64,000 bases of DNA from Aurelia coerulea (Eukaryota > Cnidaria > Scyphozoa > Semaeostomeae > Ulmaridae), in NCBI GenBank assembly GCA_039566865.1, contig CM076949.1, positions 23,102,501 to 23,166,500 on the forward strand. Direction: 5' to 3'. Position 1 is the stretch's first letter; each line of letters opens with the position of its first letter. Below the pieces are notes generated by a model. The model was not told where the DNA came from. It saw nothing but the letters and a program-made list of their open reading frames with translations, and did no database searches. The position numbers were made by a program, and so were the translations under genes. This document shows positions 38,719 to 51,011 of this stretch, piece by piece.

Positions 38719-41700
38719 ACTTCATATTATCTCGAAAAGTTTACTATCACTTGAACCTCATTAACCTGATGAGGTTTCAAATGTTTCAGAATACATACCT
38801 CAATTTGACAGAATTTCAAGCCACGGTTCATATTCGATTCACCATCAATTCATAATATTTCAACAATAGACTGTGTTTTGACTTCATATTTTCTCGAAAA
38901 GTTTACTATCATTTGAACCTCATTAACTTGATGAGGTTTCAAATGTTTCAGAATATATACCTCAATTTGACAGAATTGCATCAAGCCACGGTTCATATTC
39001 GATGCATTGATCATCAATTCATAACATTTCAAGCATAGACTGTGTTTTGACTTCATATTTTCTCGAAAAGTTTACTATCATTTGAACCTCATTAACTTGA
39101 TGAGGTTTCAAATGTTTCAGAATATATACCTCAATTTGACAGAATTGCATCAAGCCACGGTTCATATTCGATGCATTGAACATCAATTCATAACATTTCA
39201 AGCATAGACTGTGTTTTGACTTCATATTTTCTCGAAAAGTTTACTATCACTTGAACCTCATTAACATGATGAGCTTTCAAATGTTTTAGAATATATACCT
39301 CATATTGAAGAATTGCATCAAGCCAAGGTTCATATTCGATTCATTGACCATCAATTCATAACATTTCAACCATCGACTGTGTTTTGACTTCATATTTTCT
39401 CGAAAAGTTTACTATCATTTGAACCTCATTAACTTGATGAGGTTTCAAATGTTTCAGAATATATACCTCAATTTGACAGAATTGCATCAAGCCACGGTTC
39501 ATATTCGATTCATTGACCATCAATTCATAATATTTCAACAATAGACTGTGTTTTGACTTCATATTTTCTCGAAAAGTTTACTATCATTTGAACCTCATTA
39601 ACTTGATGAGGTTTCAAATGTTTCAGAATATATACCTGATTTTGAACAATTTCCTCAAGCCAAGTTTCATATTCGATGCATTGAACATCAATTCATAACA
39701 TTTCAAGCATAGACTGTGTTTTGACTTCATATTTTCTCGAAAAGTTTACTATCATTTGAACCTCATTAACTTGATGACGTTTCAAATGTTTCAGAAGATA
39801 TACCTCATTTTGAAGAATTGCATCAAGCCAAGTTTCATATTTGATTCATTGATCATCAATTCATAATATTTCAACCATAGACTTTGTTTTGACTTCATAT
39901 TTTCTCGAAAAGTTTACTATCATTTGAACCTCATTAACTTGATGAGGTTTCAAATGTTTCAGAATATATACCTCAATTTGACAGAATTGCATCAAGCCAC
40001 GGTTCATATTCGATGCATTGATCATCAATTCATAAGATTTCAACAATAGACTGTGTTTTGACTTCATATTTTCTCGAAAAGTTTACTATCATTGAACCTC
40101 ATTAACTTGATGAGGTTTCAAATGTTTCAGAATATATACCTCAATTTGACAGAATTGCATCAAGCCACGGTTCATATTCGATTCATTGACCATCAATTCA
40201 TAATATTTCAACAATAGACTGTGTTTTGACTTCATATTTTCTCGAAAAGTTTACTATCATTTGAACCTCATTAACTTGATGAGGTTTCAAATGTTTCAGA
40301 ATATATACCTGATTTTGAACAATTTCATCAAGCCAAGTTTCATATTCGATGCATTGAACATCAATTCATAACATTTCAAGCATAGACTGTGTTTTGACTT
40401 CATATTTTCTCGAAAAGTTTACTATCATTTGAACCTCATTAACTTGATGAGGTTTCAAATGTTTCAGAATATATACCTCAATTTGACAGAATTGCATCAA
40501 GCCACGGTTCATATTCGATGCATTGATCATCAATTCATAACATTTCAAGCATAGACTGTGTTTTGACTTCATATTTTCTCGAAAAGTTTACTATCATTTG
40601 AACCTCATTAACTTGATGACGTTTCAAATGTTTCAGAATATATACCTGATTTTGAACAATTTCATCAAGCCAAGTTTCATATTCGATGCATTGAACATCA
40701 ATTCATAACATTTCAAGCATAGACTGTGTTTTGACTTCATATTTTCTCGAAAAGTTTACTATCATTTGAACCTCATTAACTTGATGAGGTTTCAAATGTT
40801 TCAGAAGATATACCTCATTTTGAAGAATTGCATCAAGCCAAGTTTCATATTTGATTCATTGATCATCAATTCATAATATTTCAACCATAGACTGTGTTTT
40901 GACTTCATATTTTCTCGAAAAGTTTACTATCATTTGAACCTCATTAACTTGATGAGGTTTCAAATGTTTCAGAATATATACCTCAATTTGACAGAATTGC
41001 ATCAAGCCACGGTTCATATTCGATGCATTGATCATCAATTCATAACATTTCAAGCATAGACTGTGTTTTGACTTCATATTTTCTCGAAAAGTTTACTATC
41101 ATTTGAACCTCATTAACTTGATGAGGTTTCAAATGTTTCAGAATATATACCTCAATTTGACAGAATTGCATCAAGCCACCGTTCATATTCGATTCATTGA
41201 CCATCAATTCATAATATTTCAACAATAGACTGTGTTTTGACTTCATATTTTCTCGAAAAGTTTACTATCATTTGAACCTCATTAACTTGATGAGGTTTCA
41301 AATGTTTCAGAATATATACCTGATTTTGAACAATTTCATCAAGCCAAGTTTCATATTCGATGCATTGAACATCAATTCATAACATTTCAAGCATAGACTG
41401 TGTTTTGACTTCATATTTTCTCGAAAAGTTTACTATCATTTGAACCTCATTAACTTGATGAGGTTTCAAATGTTTCAGAATATATACCTCAATTTGACAG
41501 AATTGCATCAAGCCACGGTTCATATTCGATTCATTGATCATCAATTCATAATATTTCAACATAGACTGTGTTTTGACTTCATATTTTCTCGAAAAGTTTA
41601 CTATCACTTGAACCTCATTAACCTGATGAGGTTTCAAATGTTTCAGAATATATACCTGATTTTGAACAATTTCATCAAGCCAAGTTTCATATTCGATGCA

Positions 41701-42754
41701 TTGATCATCAATTCATAATATTTCAACAATAGACTGTGTTTTGACTTCATATTATCTCGAAAAGTTTACTATCATTTGAACCTCATTAACTTGATGAGGT
41801 TTCAAATGTTTCAGAATATATACCTCAATTTGACAGAATTGCATCAAGCCACGGTTCATATTCGATTCATTGACCATCAATTCATAATATTTCAACAATA
41901 GACTGTGTTTTGACTTCATATTTTCTCGAAAAGTTTACTATCATTTGAACCTCATTAACTTGATGAGGTTTCAAATGTTTCAGAATATATACCTCAATTT
42001 GACAGAATTGCATCAAGCCACGGTTCATATTCGATGCATTGATCATCAATTCATAATATTTCAACAATAGACTGTGTTTTGACTTCATATTTTCTCGAAA
42101 AGTTTACTATCATTTGAACCTCATTAACTTGATGAGGTTTCAAATGTTTCAGAATATATACCTCAATTTGACAGAATTGCATCAAGCCACGGTTCATATT
42201 CGATTCATTGACCATCAATTCATAATATTTCAACAATAGACTGTGTTTTGACTTCATATTTTCTCGAAAAGTTTACTATCATTTGAACCTCATTAACTTG
42301 ATGAGGTTTCAAATGTTTCAGAATATATACCTGATTTTGAACAATTTCATCAAGCCAAGTTTCATATTCGATGCATTGAACATCAATTCATAACATTTCA
42401 AGCATAGACTGTGTTTTGACTTCATATTTTCTCGAAAAGTTTACTATCATTTGAACCTCATTAACTTGATGAGGTTTCAAATGTTTCAGAATATATACCT
42501 CAATTTGACAGAATTGCATCAAGCCACGGTTCATATTCGATTCATTGACCATCAATTCATAATATTTCAACCATAGACTTTGTTTTGACTTCATATTATC
42601 TCGAAAAGTTTACTATCACTTGAACCTCATTAACCTGATGAGGTTTCAAATGTTTCAGAATATATACCTCATTTTGAAGAATTGCATCAAGCCACGGTTC
42701 ATATTTGATTCATTGACCATCAATTCATAATATTTCAACAATAGACTTTGTTCT
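38719..42754. repeat. Mosaic satellite segment
   Basis: The segment opens with an E monomer shortened by deletions (GAATTTCAAGCC and GATTCACCATC, 38813-38845). An odd monomer near 39229-39390 has AACATGATGAGC, AAATGTTTTAG and CAACCATCGAC. The six-monomer module 39891-40900 recurs at 42755 and 46123, and the stretch near 41239-41740 matches 33835-34338. There is no non-satellite sequence. Confidence 0.82.
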
Positions 42755-43268
42755 GACTTCATATTTTCTCGAAAAGTTTACTATCATTTGAACCTCATTA
42801 ACTTGATGAGGTTTCAAATGTTTCAGAATATATACCTCAATTTGGCAGAATTGCATCAAGCCACGGTTCATATTCGATGCATTGATCATCAATTCATAAG
42901 ATTTCAACAATAGACTGTGTTTTGACTTCATATTTTCTCGAAAAGTTTACTATCATTGAACCTCATTAACTTGATGAGGTTTCAAATGTTTCAGAATATA
43001 TACCTCAATTTGACAGAATTGCATCAAGCCACCGTTCATATTCGATTCATTGACCATCAATTCATAATATTTCAACAATAGACTGTGTTTTGACTTCATA
43101 TTTTCTCGAAAAGTTTACTATCATTTGAACCTCATTAACTTGATGAGGTTTCAAATGTTTCAGAATATATACCTGATTTTGAACAATTTCATCAAGCCAA
43201 GTTTCATATTCGATGCATTGAACATCAATTCATAACATTTCAAGCATAGACTGTGTTTTGACTTCATA

Positions 43269-43280
43269 TTTTCTCGAAAA
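43269..43280. other. Short palindrome TTTTC-TC-GAAAA in each monomer
   Basis: Five-base arms TTTTC and GAAAA flank TC near the left end of the monomer. In a subset (12-21, and near 3046, 5575, 7260, 9284, 22053 and 29803) a GAGAA variant makes the perfect ten-base palindrome TTCTCGAGAA with an internal CTCGAG. No function can be assigned from sequence. Confidence 0.7.
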
Positions 43281-43289
43281 GTTTACTAT

Positions 43290-43325
43290 CATTTGAACCT
43301 CATTAACTTGATGAGGTTTCAAATG
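43290..43325. other. Imperfect dyad symmetry present in almost every monomer
   Basis: The left arm CATTTGAACCTCAT and right arm ATGAGGTTTCAAATG are complementary over 14 bases with a single unpaired T, separated by the seven-base spacer TAACTTG. In monomer coordinates this is 31-66; the first copy in the window is at 31-66. The right side of the E-type copy keeps about 11 paired bases. Dyads of this sort are reported in many centromere satellites and are discussed as hairpin or cruciform formers or as protein-binding sites; a role here is inference. Confidence 0.85.
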
Positions 43326-43428
43326 TTTCAGAATATATACCTCAATTTGACAGAATTGCATCAAGCCACGGTTCATATTCGATGCATTGATCATCAATTC
43401 ATAACATTTCAAGCATAGACTGTGTTTT

Positions 43429-43596
43429 GACTTCATATTTTCTCGAAAAGTTTACTATCATTTGAACCTCATTAACTTGATGAGGTTTCAAATGTTTCAG
43501 AATATATACCTGATTTTGAACAATTTCATCAAGCCAAGTTTCATATTCGATGCATTGAACATCAATTCATAACATTTCAAGCATAGACTGTGTTTT
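43429..43596. repeat. Reference B-type monomer (168 bp)
   Basis: The left half is the same as in the A type. The middle reads GATTTTGAACAATTTCATC, then AAGCCAAGTTTC and GATGCATTGAACATC. Subtypes have CTC or AAC in place of ATC, and the AAC subtype usually also has GACTCATTGAAC. It is 168 bp, a multiple of three, yet reading frames do not run through because in-frame stops occur. Confidence 0.92.
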
Positions 43597-43764
43597 GACT
43601 TCATATTTTCTCGAAAAGTTTACTATCATTTGAACCTCATTAACTTGATGACGTTTCAAATGTTTCAGAAGATATACCTCATTTTGAAGAATTGCATCAA
43701 GCCAAGTTTCATATTTGATTCATTGATCATCAATTCATAATATTTCAACCATAGACTTTGTTTT
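43597..43764. repeat. Reference C-type monomer (168 bp)
   Basis: Diagnostic changes are CAGAAGATATACC in place of CAGAATATATACC, CATTTTGAAGAATTG, CATATTTGATTCATTGATC (the CpG of ATTCGAT is lost) and CAACCATAGACTTTG at the right end. This copy has GATGACG in the right arm of the dyad; others have GATGAGG, GATGATG or GATAATG. Subtype C2 has CATATTGAAG and GCCATG and is found for example at 2361, 4890, 6575 and 8599. Confidence 0.9.
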
Positions 43765-43933
43765 GACTTCATATTATCTCGAAAAGTTTACTATCACTTG
43801 AACCTCATTAACCTGATGAGGTTTCAAATGTTTCAGAATATATACCTCAATTTGACAGAATTGCATCAAGCCACGGTTGATGTTCGATTCATTGACCATC
43901 AATTCATAATATTTCAACAATAGACTGTGTTTT
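43765..43933. repeat. Reference E-type monomer (left-half variant)
   Basis: The left half differs from other types in the CACTTGAACC and AACCTGATGAGG changes, and most copies also have ATTATCTCG in place of ATTTTCTCG. The right half is A-like, often with GCGTCAAGCC and ATTGGCC. E monomers almost always follow a monomer ending in CAACCATAGACTTTG. I counted roughly 45 of them spread over the window, which makes them a useful landmark for higher-order repeat phase. Confidence 0.88.
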
Positions 43934-46122
43934 GACTTCATATTTTCTCGAAAAGTTTACTATCATTTGAACCTCATTAACTTGATGAGGTTTCAAATGT
44001 TTCAGAATATATACCTCAATTTGACAGAATTGCATCAAGCCACGGTTCATATTCGATGCATTGATCATCAATTCATAAGATTTCAAGAATAGACTGTGTT
44101 TTGACTTCATATTTTCTCGAAAAGTTTACTATCATTTGAACCTCATTAACTTGATGAGGTTTCAAATGTTTCAGAATATATACCTCAATTTGACAGAATT
44201 GCATCAAGCCACGGTTCATATTCGATTCATTGACCATCAATTCATAATATTTCAACAATAGACTGTGTTTTGACTTCATATTTTCTCGAAAAGTTTACTA
44301 TCATTTGAACCTCATTAACTTGATGAGGTTTCAAATGTTTCAGAATATATACCTCAATTTGACAGAATTGCATCAAGCCACGGTTCATATTCGATGCATT
44401 GAACATCAATTCATAACATTTCAAGCATAGACTGTGTTTTGACTTCATATTTTCTCGAAAAGTTTACTATCATTTGAACCTCATTAACTTGATGAGGTTT
44501 CAAATGTTTCAGAATATATACCTCATTTTGAAGAATTGCATCAAGCCAAGTTTCATATTCGACTCATTGAACATCAATTCATAACATTTCAAGCATAGAC
44601 TGTGTTTTGACTTTATATTTTCTCGAAAGTTTACTATCATTTGAACCTCATTAACTTGATGAGGTTTCAAATGTTTCAGAATATATACCTCAATTTGACA
44701 GAATTGCATCAAGCCACGGTTCATATTCGATGCATTGATCATCAATTCATAACATTTCAAGCATAGACTGTGTTTTGACTTCATATTTTCTCGAAAAGTT
44801 TACTATCATTTGAACCTCATTAACTTGATGAGGTTTCAAATGTTTCAGAATATATACCTGATTTTGAACAATTTCATCAAGCCAAGTTTCATATTCGATG
44901 CATTGAACATCAATTCATAACATTTCAAGCATAGACTGTGTTTTGACTTCATATTTTCTCGAAAAGTTTACTATCATTTGAACCTCATTAACTTGATGAG
45001 GTTTCAAATGTTTCAGAAGATATACCTCATTTTGAAGAATTGCATCAAGCCAAGTTTCATATTCGATGCATTGAACATCAATTCATAACATTTCAAGCAT
45101 AGACTGTGTTTTGACTTCATATTTTCTCGAAAAGTTTACTATCATTTGAACCTCATTAACTTGATGAGGTTTCAAATGTTTCAGAATATATACCTCAATT
45201 TGACAGAATTGCATCAAGCCACGGTTCATATTCGATGCATTGATCATCAATTCATAACATTTCAAGCATAGACTGTGTTTTGACTTCATATTTTCTCGAA
45301 AAGTTTACTATCATTTGAACCTCATTAACTTGATGAGGTTTCAAATGTTTCAGAATATATACCCGATTTTGAAGAATTGCCTCAAGCCACGGTTCATATT
45401 CGATGCATTGAACATCAATTCATAATATTTCAACCATAGACTTTGTTTTGACTTCATATTATCTCGAAAAGTTTACTATCACTTGAACCTCATTAACCTG
45501 ATGAGGTTTCAAATGTTTCAGAATATATACCCCTTTTTGAAAGAATTGCATCAAGCCACGGTTCATATTCGATTCATTGCCATCAATTCATAATATTTCA
45601 ACAATAGACTGTGTTTTGACTTCATATTTTCTCGAAAAGTTTACTATCATTTGAACCTCATTAACTTGATGAGGTTTCAAATGTTTCAGAATATATACCT
45701 CAATTTGACAGAATTGCATCAAGCCACGGTTCATATTCGATGCATTGACCATCAATTCATAACATTTCAACATAGACTGTGTTTTGACTTCATATTTTGT
45801 CGAAAAGTTTACTATCATTCGAACCTCATTAACTTGATGAGGTTTCAAATGTTTCAGAATATATACCTCAATTTGACAGAATTGCATCAAGCCACCGTTC
45901 ATATTCGATTCATTGACCATCAATTCATAATATTTCAACAATAGACTGTGTTTTGACTTCATATTTTCTCGAAAAGTTTACTATCATTTGAACCTCATTA
46001 ACTTGATGAGGTTTCAAATGTTTCAGAATATATACCTGATTTTGAACAATTTCATCAAGCCAAGTTTCATATTCGATGCATTGAACATCAATTCATAACA
46101 TTTCAAGCATAGACTGTGTTTT

Positions 46123-49100
46123 GACTTCATATTTTCTCGAAAAGTTTACTATCATTTGAACCTCATTAACTTGATGAGGTTTCAAATGTTTCAGAATATA
46201 TACCTCAATTTGACAGAATTGCATCAAGCCACGCTTCATATTCGATGCATTGATCATCAATTCATAAGATTTCAACAATAGACTGTGTTTTGACTTCATA
46301 TTTTCTCGAAAAGTTTACTATCATTTGAACCTCATTAACTTGATGAGGTTTCAAATGTTTCAGAATATATACCTCAATTTGACAGAATTGCATCAAGCCA
46401 CCGTTCATATTCGATTCATTGACCATCAATTCATAATATTTCAACAATAGACTGTGTTTTGACTTCATATTTTCTCGAAAAGTTTACTATCATTTGAACC
46501 TCATTAACTTGATGAGGTTTCAAATGTTTCAGAATATATACCTGATTTTGAACAATTTCATCAAGCCAAGTTTCATATTCGATGCATTGAACATCAATTC
46601 ATAACATTTCAAGCATAGACTGTGTTTTGACTTCATATTTTCTCGAAAAGTTTACTATCATTTGAACCTCATTAACTTGATGAGGTTTCAAATGTTTCAG
46701 AATATATACCTCAATTTGACAGAATTGCATCAAGCCACGGTTCATATTCGATGCATTGATCATCAATTCATAACATTTCAAGCATAGACTGTGTTTTGAC
46801 TTCATATTTTCTCGAAAAGTTTACTATCATTTGAACCTCATTAACTTGATGAGGTTTCAAATGTTTCAGAATATATACCTGATTTTGAACAATTTCATCA
46901 AGCCAAGTTTCATATTCGATGCATTGTACATCAATTCATAACATTTCAAGCATAGACTGTGTTTTGACTCCATATTTTCTCGAAAAGTTTACTATCATTT
47001 GAACCTCATTAACTTGATGAGGTTTCAAATGTTTCAGAAGATATACCTCATTTTGAAGAATTGCATCAAGCCAAGTTTCATATTTGATTCATTGATCATC
47101 AATTCATAATATTTCAACCATAGACTTTGTTTTGACTTCATATTATCTCGAAAAGTTTACTATCACTTGAACCTCATTAACCTGATGAGGTTTCAAATGT
47201 TTCAGAATATATACCTCAATTTGACAGAATTGCATCAAGCCACGGTTCATATTCGATTCATTGGCCATCAATTCATAATATTTCAACAATAGACTTTGTT
47301 TTGACTTCATATTTTCTCGAAAAGTTTACTATCATTTGAACCTCATTAACTTGATGAGGTTTCAAATGTTTCAGAATATATACCTCAATTTGACAGAATT
47401 GCATCAAGCCACGGTTCATATTCGATGCATTGATCATCAATTCATAACATTTCAAGCATAGACTGTGTTTTGACTTCATATTTTCTCGAAAAGTTTACTA
47501 TCATTTGAACCTCATTAACTTGATGAGGTTTCAAATGTTTCAGAATATATACCTCAATTTGACAGAATTGCATCAAGCCACGGTTCATATTCGATTCATT
47601 GACCATCAATTCATAATATTTCAACAATAGACTGTGTTTTGACTTCATATTTTCTCGAAAAGTTTACTATCATTTGAACCTCATTAACTTGATGAGGTTT
47701 CAAATGTTTCAGAATATATACCTCAATTTGACAGAATTGCATCAAGCCACGGTTCATATTCGATGCATTGAACATCAATTCATAACATTTCAAGCATAGA
47801 CTGTGTTTTGACTTCATATTTTCTCGAAAAGTTTACTATCACTTGAACCTCATTAACTTGATGAGGTTTCAAATGTTTCAGAATCATATACCTGATTTTG
47901 AACAATTTCATCAAGCCAAGTTTCATATTCGACTCATTGAACATCAATTCATAACATTTCAAGCATAGACTGTGTTTTGACTTCATATTTTCTCGAAAAG
48001 TTTACTATCATTTGAACCTCATTAACTTGATGAGGTTTCAAATGTTTCAGAATATATACCTCAATTTGACAGAATTGCATCAAGCCACGGTTCATATTCG
48101 ATGCATTGATCATCAATTCATAACATTTCAAGCATAGACTGTGTTTTGACTTTATATTTTCTCGAAAAGTTTACTATCACTTGAACCTCATTAACCTGAT
48201 GAGGTTTCAAATGTTTCAGAATATATACCTGATTTTGAACAATTTCCTCAAGCCAAGTTTCATATTCGATGCATTGAACATCAATTCATAACATTTCAAG
48301 CATAGACTGTGTTTTGACTTCATATTTTGTCGGAAAGTTTACTATCATTTGAACCTCATTAACTTGATGAGGTTTCAAATGTTTCAGAAGATATACCTCA
48401 TTTTGAAGAATTGCATCAAGCCAAGTTTCATATTTGATTCATTGATCATCAATTCATAATATTTCAACCATAGACTTTGTTTTGACTTCATATTATCTCG
48501 AAAAGTTTACTATCACTTGAACCTCATTAACCTGATGAGGTTTCAAATGTTTCAGAATATATACCTCATTTTGAAGAATTGCATCAAGCCAAGGTTCATA
48601 TTCGATTCATTGACCATCAATTCATAATATTTCAACCATAGACCGTGTTTTGACTTCATATTTTCTCGAAAAGTTTACTATCACTTGAACATCATTAACC
48701 TGATGAGGTTAAAAATGTTTGGAATATATACCTCATTTTGAATAATTGCATCAAGCCAAGTTTCATATTCGATTCATTGACCATCAATTCATAATATTTC
48801 AACCATAGACCGTGTTTTGACTTCATATTTTCTCGAAAAGTTTACTATCACTTGAACATCATTAACCTGATGAGGTTTCAAATGTTTCAGAATATATACC
48901 TCAATTTGACAGAATTGCATCAAGCCACGGTTCATATTCGATTCATTGGCCATCAATTCATAATATTTCAACAATAGACTTTGTTCTGACTTCATATTTT
49001 CTCGAAAAGTTTACTATCATTTGAACCTCATTAACTTGATGAGGTTTCAAATGTTTCAGAATATATACCTCAATTTGGCAGAATTGCATCAAGCCACGGT

Positions 49101-49493
49101 TCATATTCGATGCATTGATCATCAATTCATAAGATTTCAACAATAGAATGTGTTTTGACTTTATATTTTCTCGAAAAGTTTACTATCATTCGAACCTCAT
49201 TAACTTGATGAGGTTTCAAATGTTTCAGAATATATACCTCAATTTGACAGAATTGCATCAAGCCACCGTTCATATTCGATTCATTGACCATCAATTCATA
49301 ATATTTCAACAATAGACTGTGTTTTGACTTCATATTTTCTCGAAAAGTTTACTATCATTTGAACCTCATTAACTTGATGAGGTTTCAAATGTTTCAGAAG
49401 ATATACCTCATTTTGAAGAATTGCATCAAGCCAAGTTTCATATTTGATTCATTGATCATCAATTCATAATATTTCAACCATAGACTTTGTTTT
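46123..49493. repeat. 20-mer higher-order repeat, copy 2 (3,371 bp)
   Basis: The left two thirds match copy 1 at 3,368-3,369 bp. From about 47980 the order changes: a CACTTG/CCTG B monomer (48146), the GTCGGAAAG monomer (48314) and the rare F monomer (48652) appear. CAGAATCATATACC near 47879 has one extra base. Confidence 0.83.
48652..48818. repeat. Rare F-type monomer (167 bp), copy 2
   Basis: It shares with 13820-13986 the changes GAACATCATT and GAGGTTAAAAATGTTTGG. It is flanked on both sides by GACCGTG in place of GACTGTG, which I saw nowhere else and which restores a CpG. Confidence 0.82.
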
Positions 49494-51011
49494 GACTTCA
49501 TATTTTCTCGAAAAGTTTACTATCATTTGAACCTCATTAACTTGATGAGGTTTCAAATGTTTCAGAATATATACCTCAATTTGGCAGAATTGCATCAAGC
49601 CACGGTTCATATTCGATGCATTGATCATCAATTCATAAGATTTCAACAATAGAATGTGTTTTGACTTTATATTTTCTCGAAAAGTTTACTATCATTCGAA
49701 CCTCATTAACTTGATGAGGTTTCAAATGTTTCAGAATATATACCTCAATTTGACAGAATTGCATCAAGCCACCGTTCATATTCGATTCATTGACCATCAA
49801 TTCATAATATTTCAACAATAGACTGTGTTTTGACTTCATATTTTCTCGAAAAGTTTACTATCATTTGAACCTCATTAACTTGATGAGGTTTCAAATGTTT
49901 CAGAATATATACCTGATTTTGAACAATTTCATCAAGCCAAGTTTCATATTCGATGCATTGAACATCAATTCATAACATTTCAAGCATAGACTGTGTTTTG
50001 ACTTCATATTTTCTCGAAAAGTTTACTATCATTTGAACCTCATTAACTTGATGAGGTTTCAAATGTTTCAGAATATATACCTCAATTTGACAGAATTGCA
50101 TCAAGCCACGGTTCATATTCGATGCATTGATCATCAATTCATAACATTTCAAGCATAGACTGTGTTTTGACTTCATATTTTCTCGAAAAGTTTACTATCA
50201 TTTGAACCTCATTAACTTGATGAGGTTTCAAATGTTTCAGAATATATACCTGATTTTGAACAATTTCATCAAGCCAAGTTTCATATTCGATGCATTGAAC
50301 ATCAATTCATAACATTTCAAGCATAGACTGTGTTTTGACTTCATATTTTGTCGAAGAGTTTACTATCATTTGAACCTCATTAACTTGATGATGTTTCAAA
50401 TGTTTCAGAATATATACCTCATTTTGAAGAATTGCATCAAGCGAAGTTTCATATTTGATTCATTGATCATCAATTCATAATATTTCAACAATAGACTTTG
50501 TTCTGACTTCATATTTTCTCGAAAAGTTTACTATCATTTGAACCTCATTAACTTGATGAGGTTTCAAATGTTTCAGAATATATACCTCAATTTGGCAGAA
50601 TTGCATCAAGCCACGGTTCATATTCGATGCATTGATCATCAATTCATAAGATTTCAACAATAGAATGTGTTTTGACTTTATATTTTCTCGAAAAGTTTAC
50701 TATCATTCGTACCTCATTAACTTGATGAGGTTTCAAATGTTTCAGAATATATACCTCAATTTGACAGAATTGCATCAAGCCACCGTTCATATTCGATTCA
50801 TTGACCATCAATTCATAATATTTCAACAATAGACTGTATTTTGACTTCATATTTTCTCGAAAAGTTTACTATCATTTGAACCTCATTAACTTGATGAGGT
50901 TTCAAATGTTTCAGAATATATACCTCAATTTGACAGAATTGCATCAAGCCACGGTTCATATTCGATGCATTGAACATCAATTCATAACATTTCAAGCATA
51001 GACTGTGTTTT
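49494..51011. repeat. Partial 20-mer copy and linking monomers
   Basis: 49494-50504 repeats the six-monomer opening module of 42755 and 46123. 50505-51011 (A, A with CATTCGTACC and ACTGTATTTTG, A with GAAC) is the left part of a 13-mer whose second copy begins at 52696 (offset 2,191 bp). Confidence 0.83.

Larger units (their letters stand above)
43260..43428. repeat. Reference A-type monomer (169 bp)
   Basis: This is a clean example of the commonest monomer. It has TTTTCTCGAAAA near the left end, the 14-bp dyad, TATATACCTCAATTTGACAG, CATCAAGCCACGG, ATTCGATGCATTGATCATC and CATTTCAAGCATAG. The A type is one base longer than B and C because of the TTTGACAGAATTG / CCACGG region. Variants replace GACAG with GGCAG, CATCAAG with CGTCAAG, CCACGG with CCACCG, and GATC with GACC, GGCC or GAAC before ATCAATTCATAA. 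Confidence 0.93.
42755..46122. repeat. 20-mer higher-order repeat, copy 1 (3,368 bp)
   Basis: It opens with the module A (GATC, AAGATTTC), A (CCACCG, GACC), B, A, B, C of 1,010 bp, which also opens the next unit at 46123 and a partial one at 49494 and is present at 39891. The CTATCATTGAACC deletion at about 42955 is shared with 40090. An E monomer with CCCCTTTTTGAAAG occurs near 45528. Confidence 0.86.

Noticed and set aside
45651..45944. Plus-strand frames of 60-97 codons (also 1477-1662, 25779-26057, 34036-34314, 36227-36517, 41440-41718)
   Set aside because: They read the same satellite in the other direction, start inside the dyad or the CATCAATTC region, and depend on small deletions such as CAACATAG. 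No protein family features are visible.
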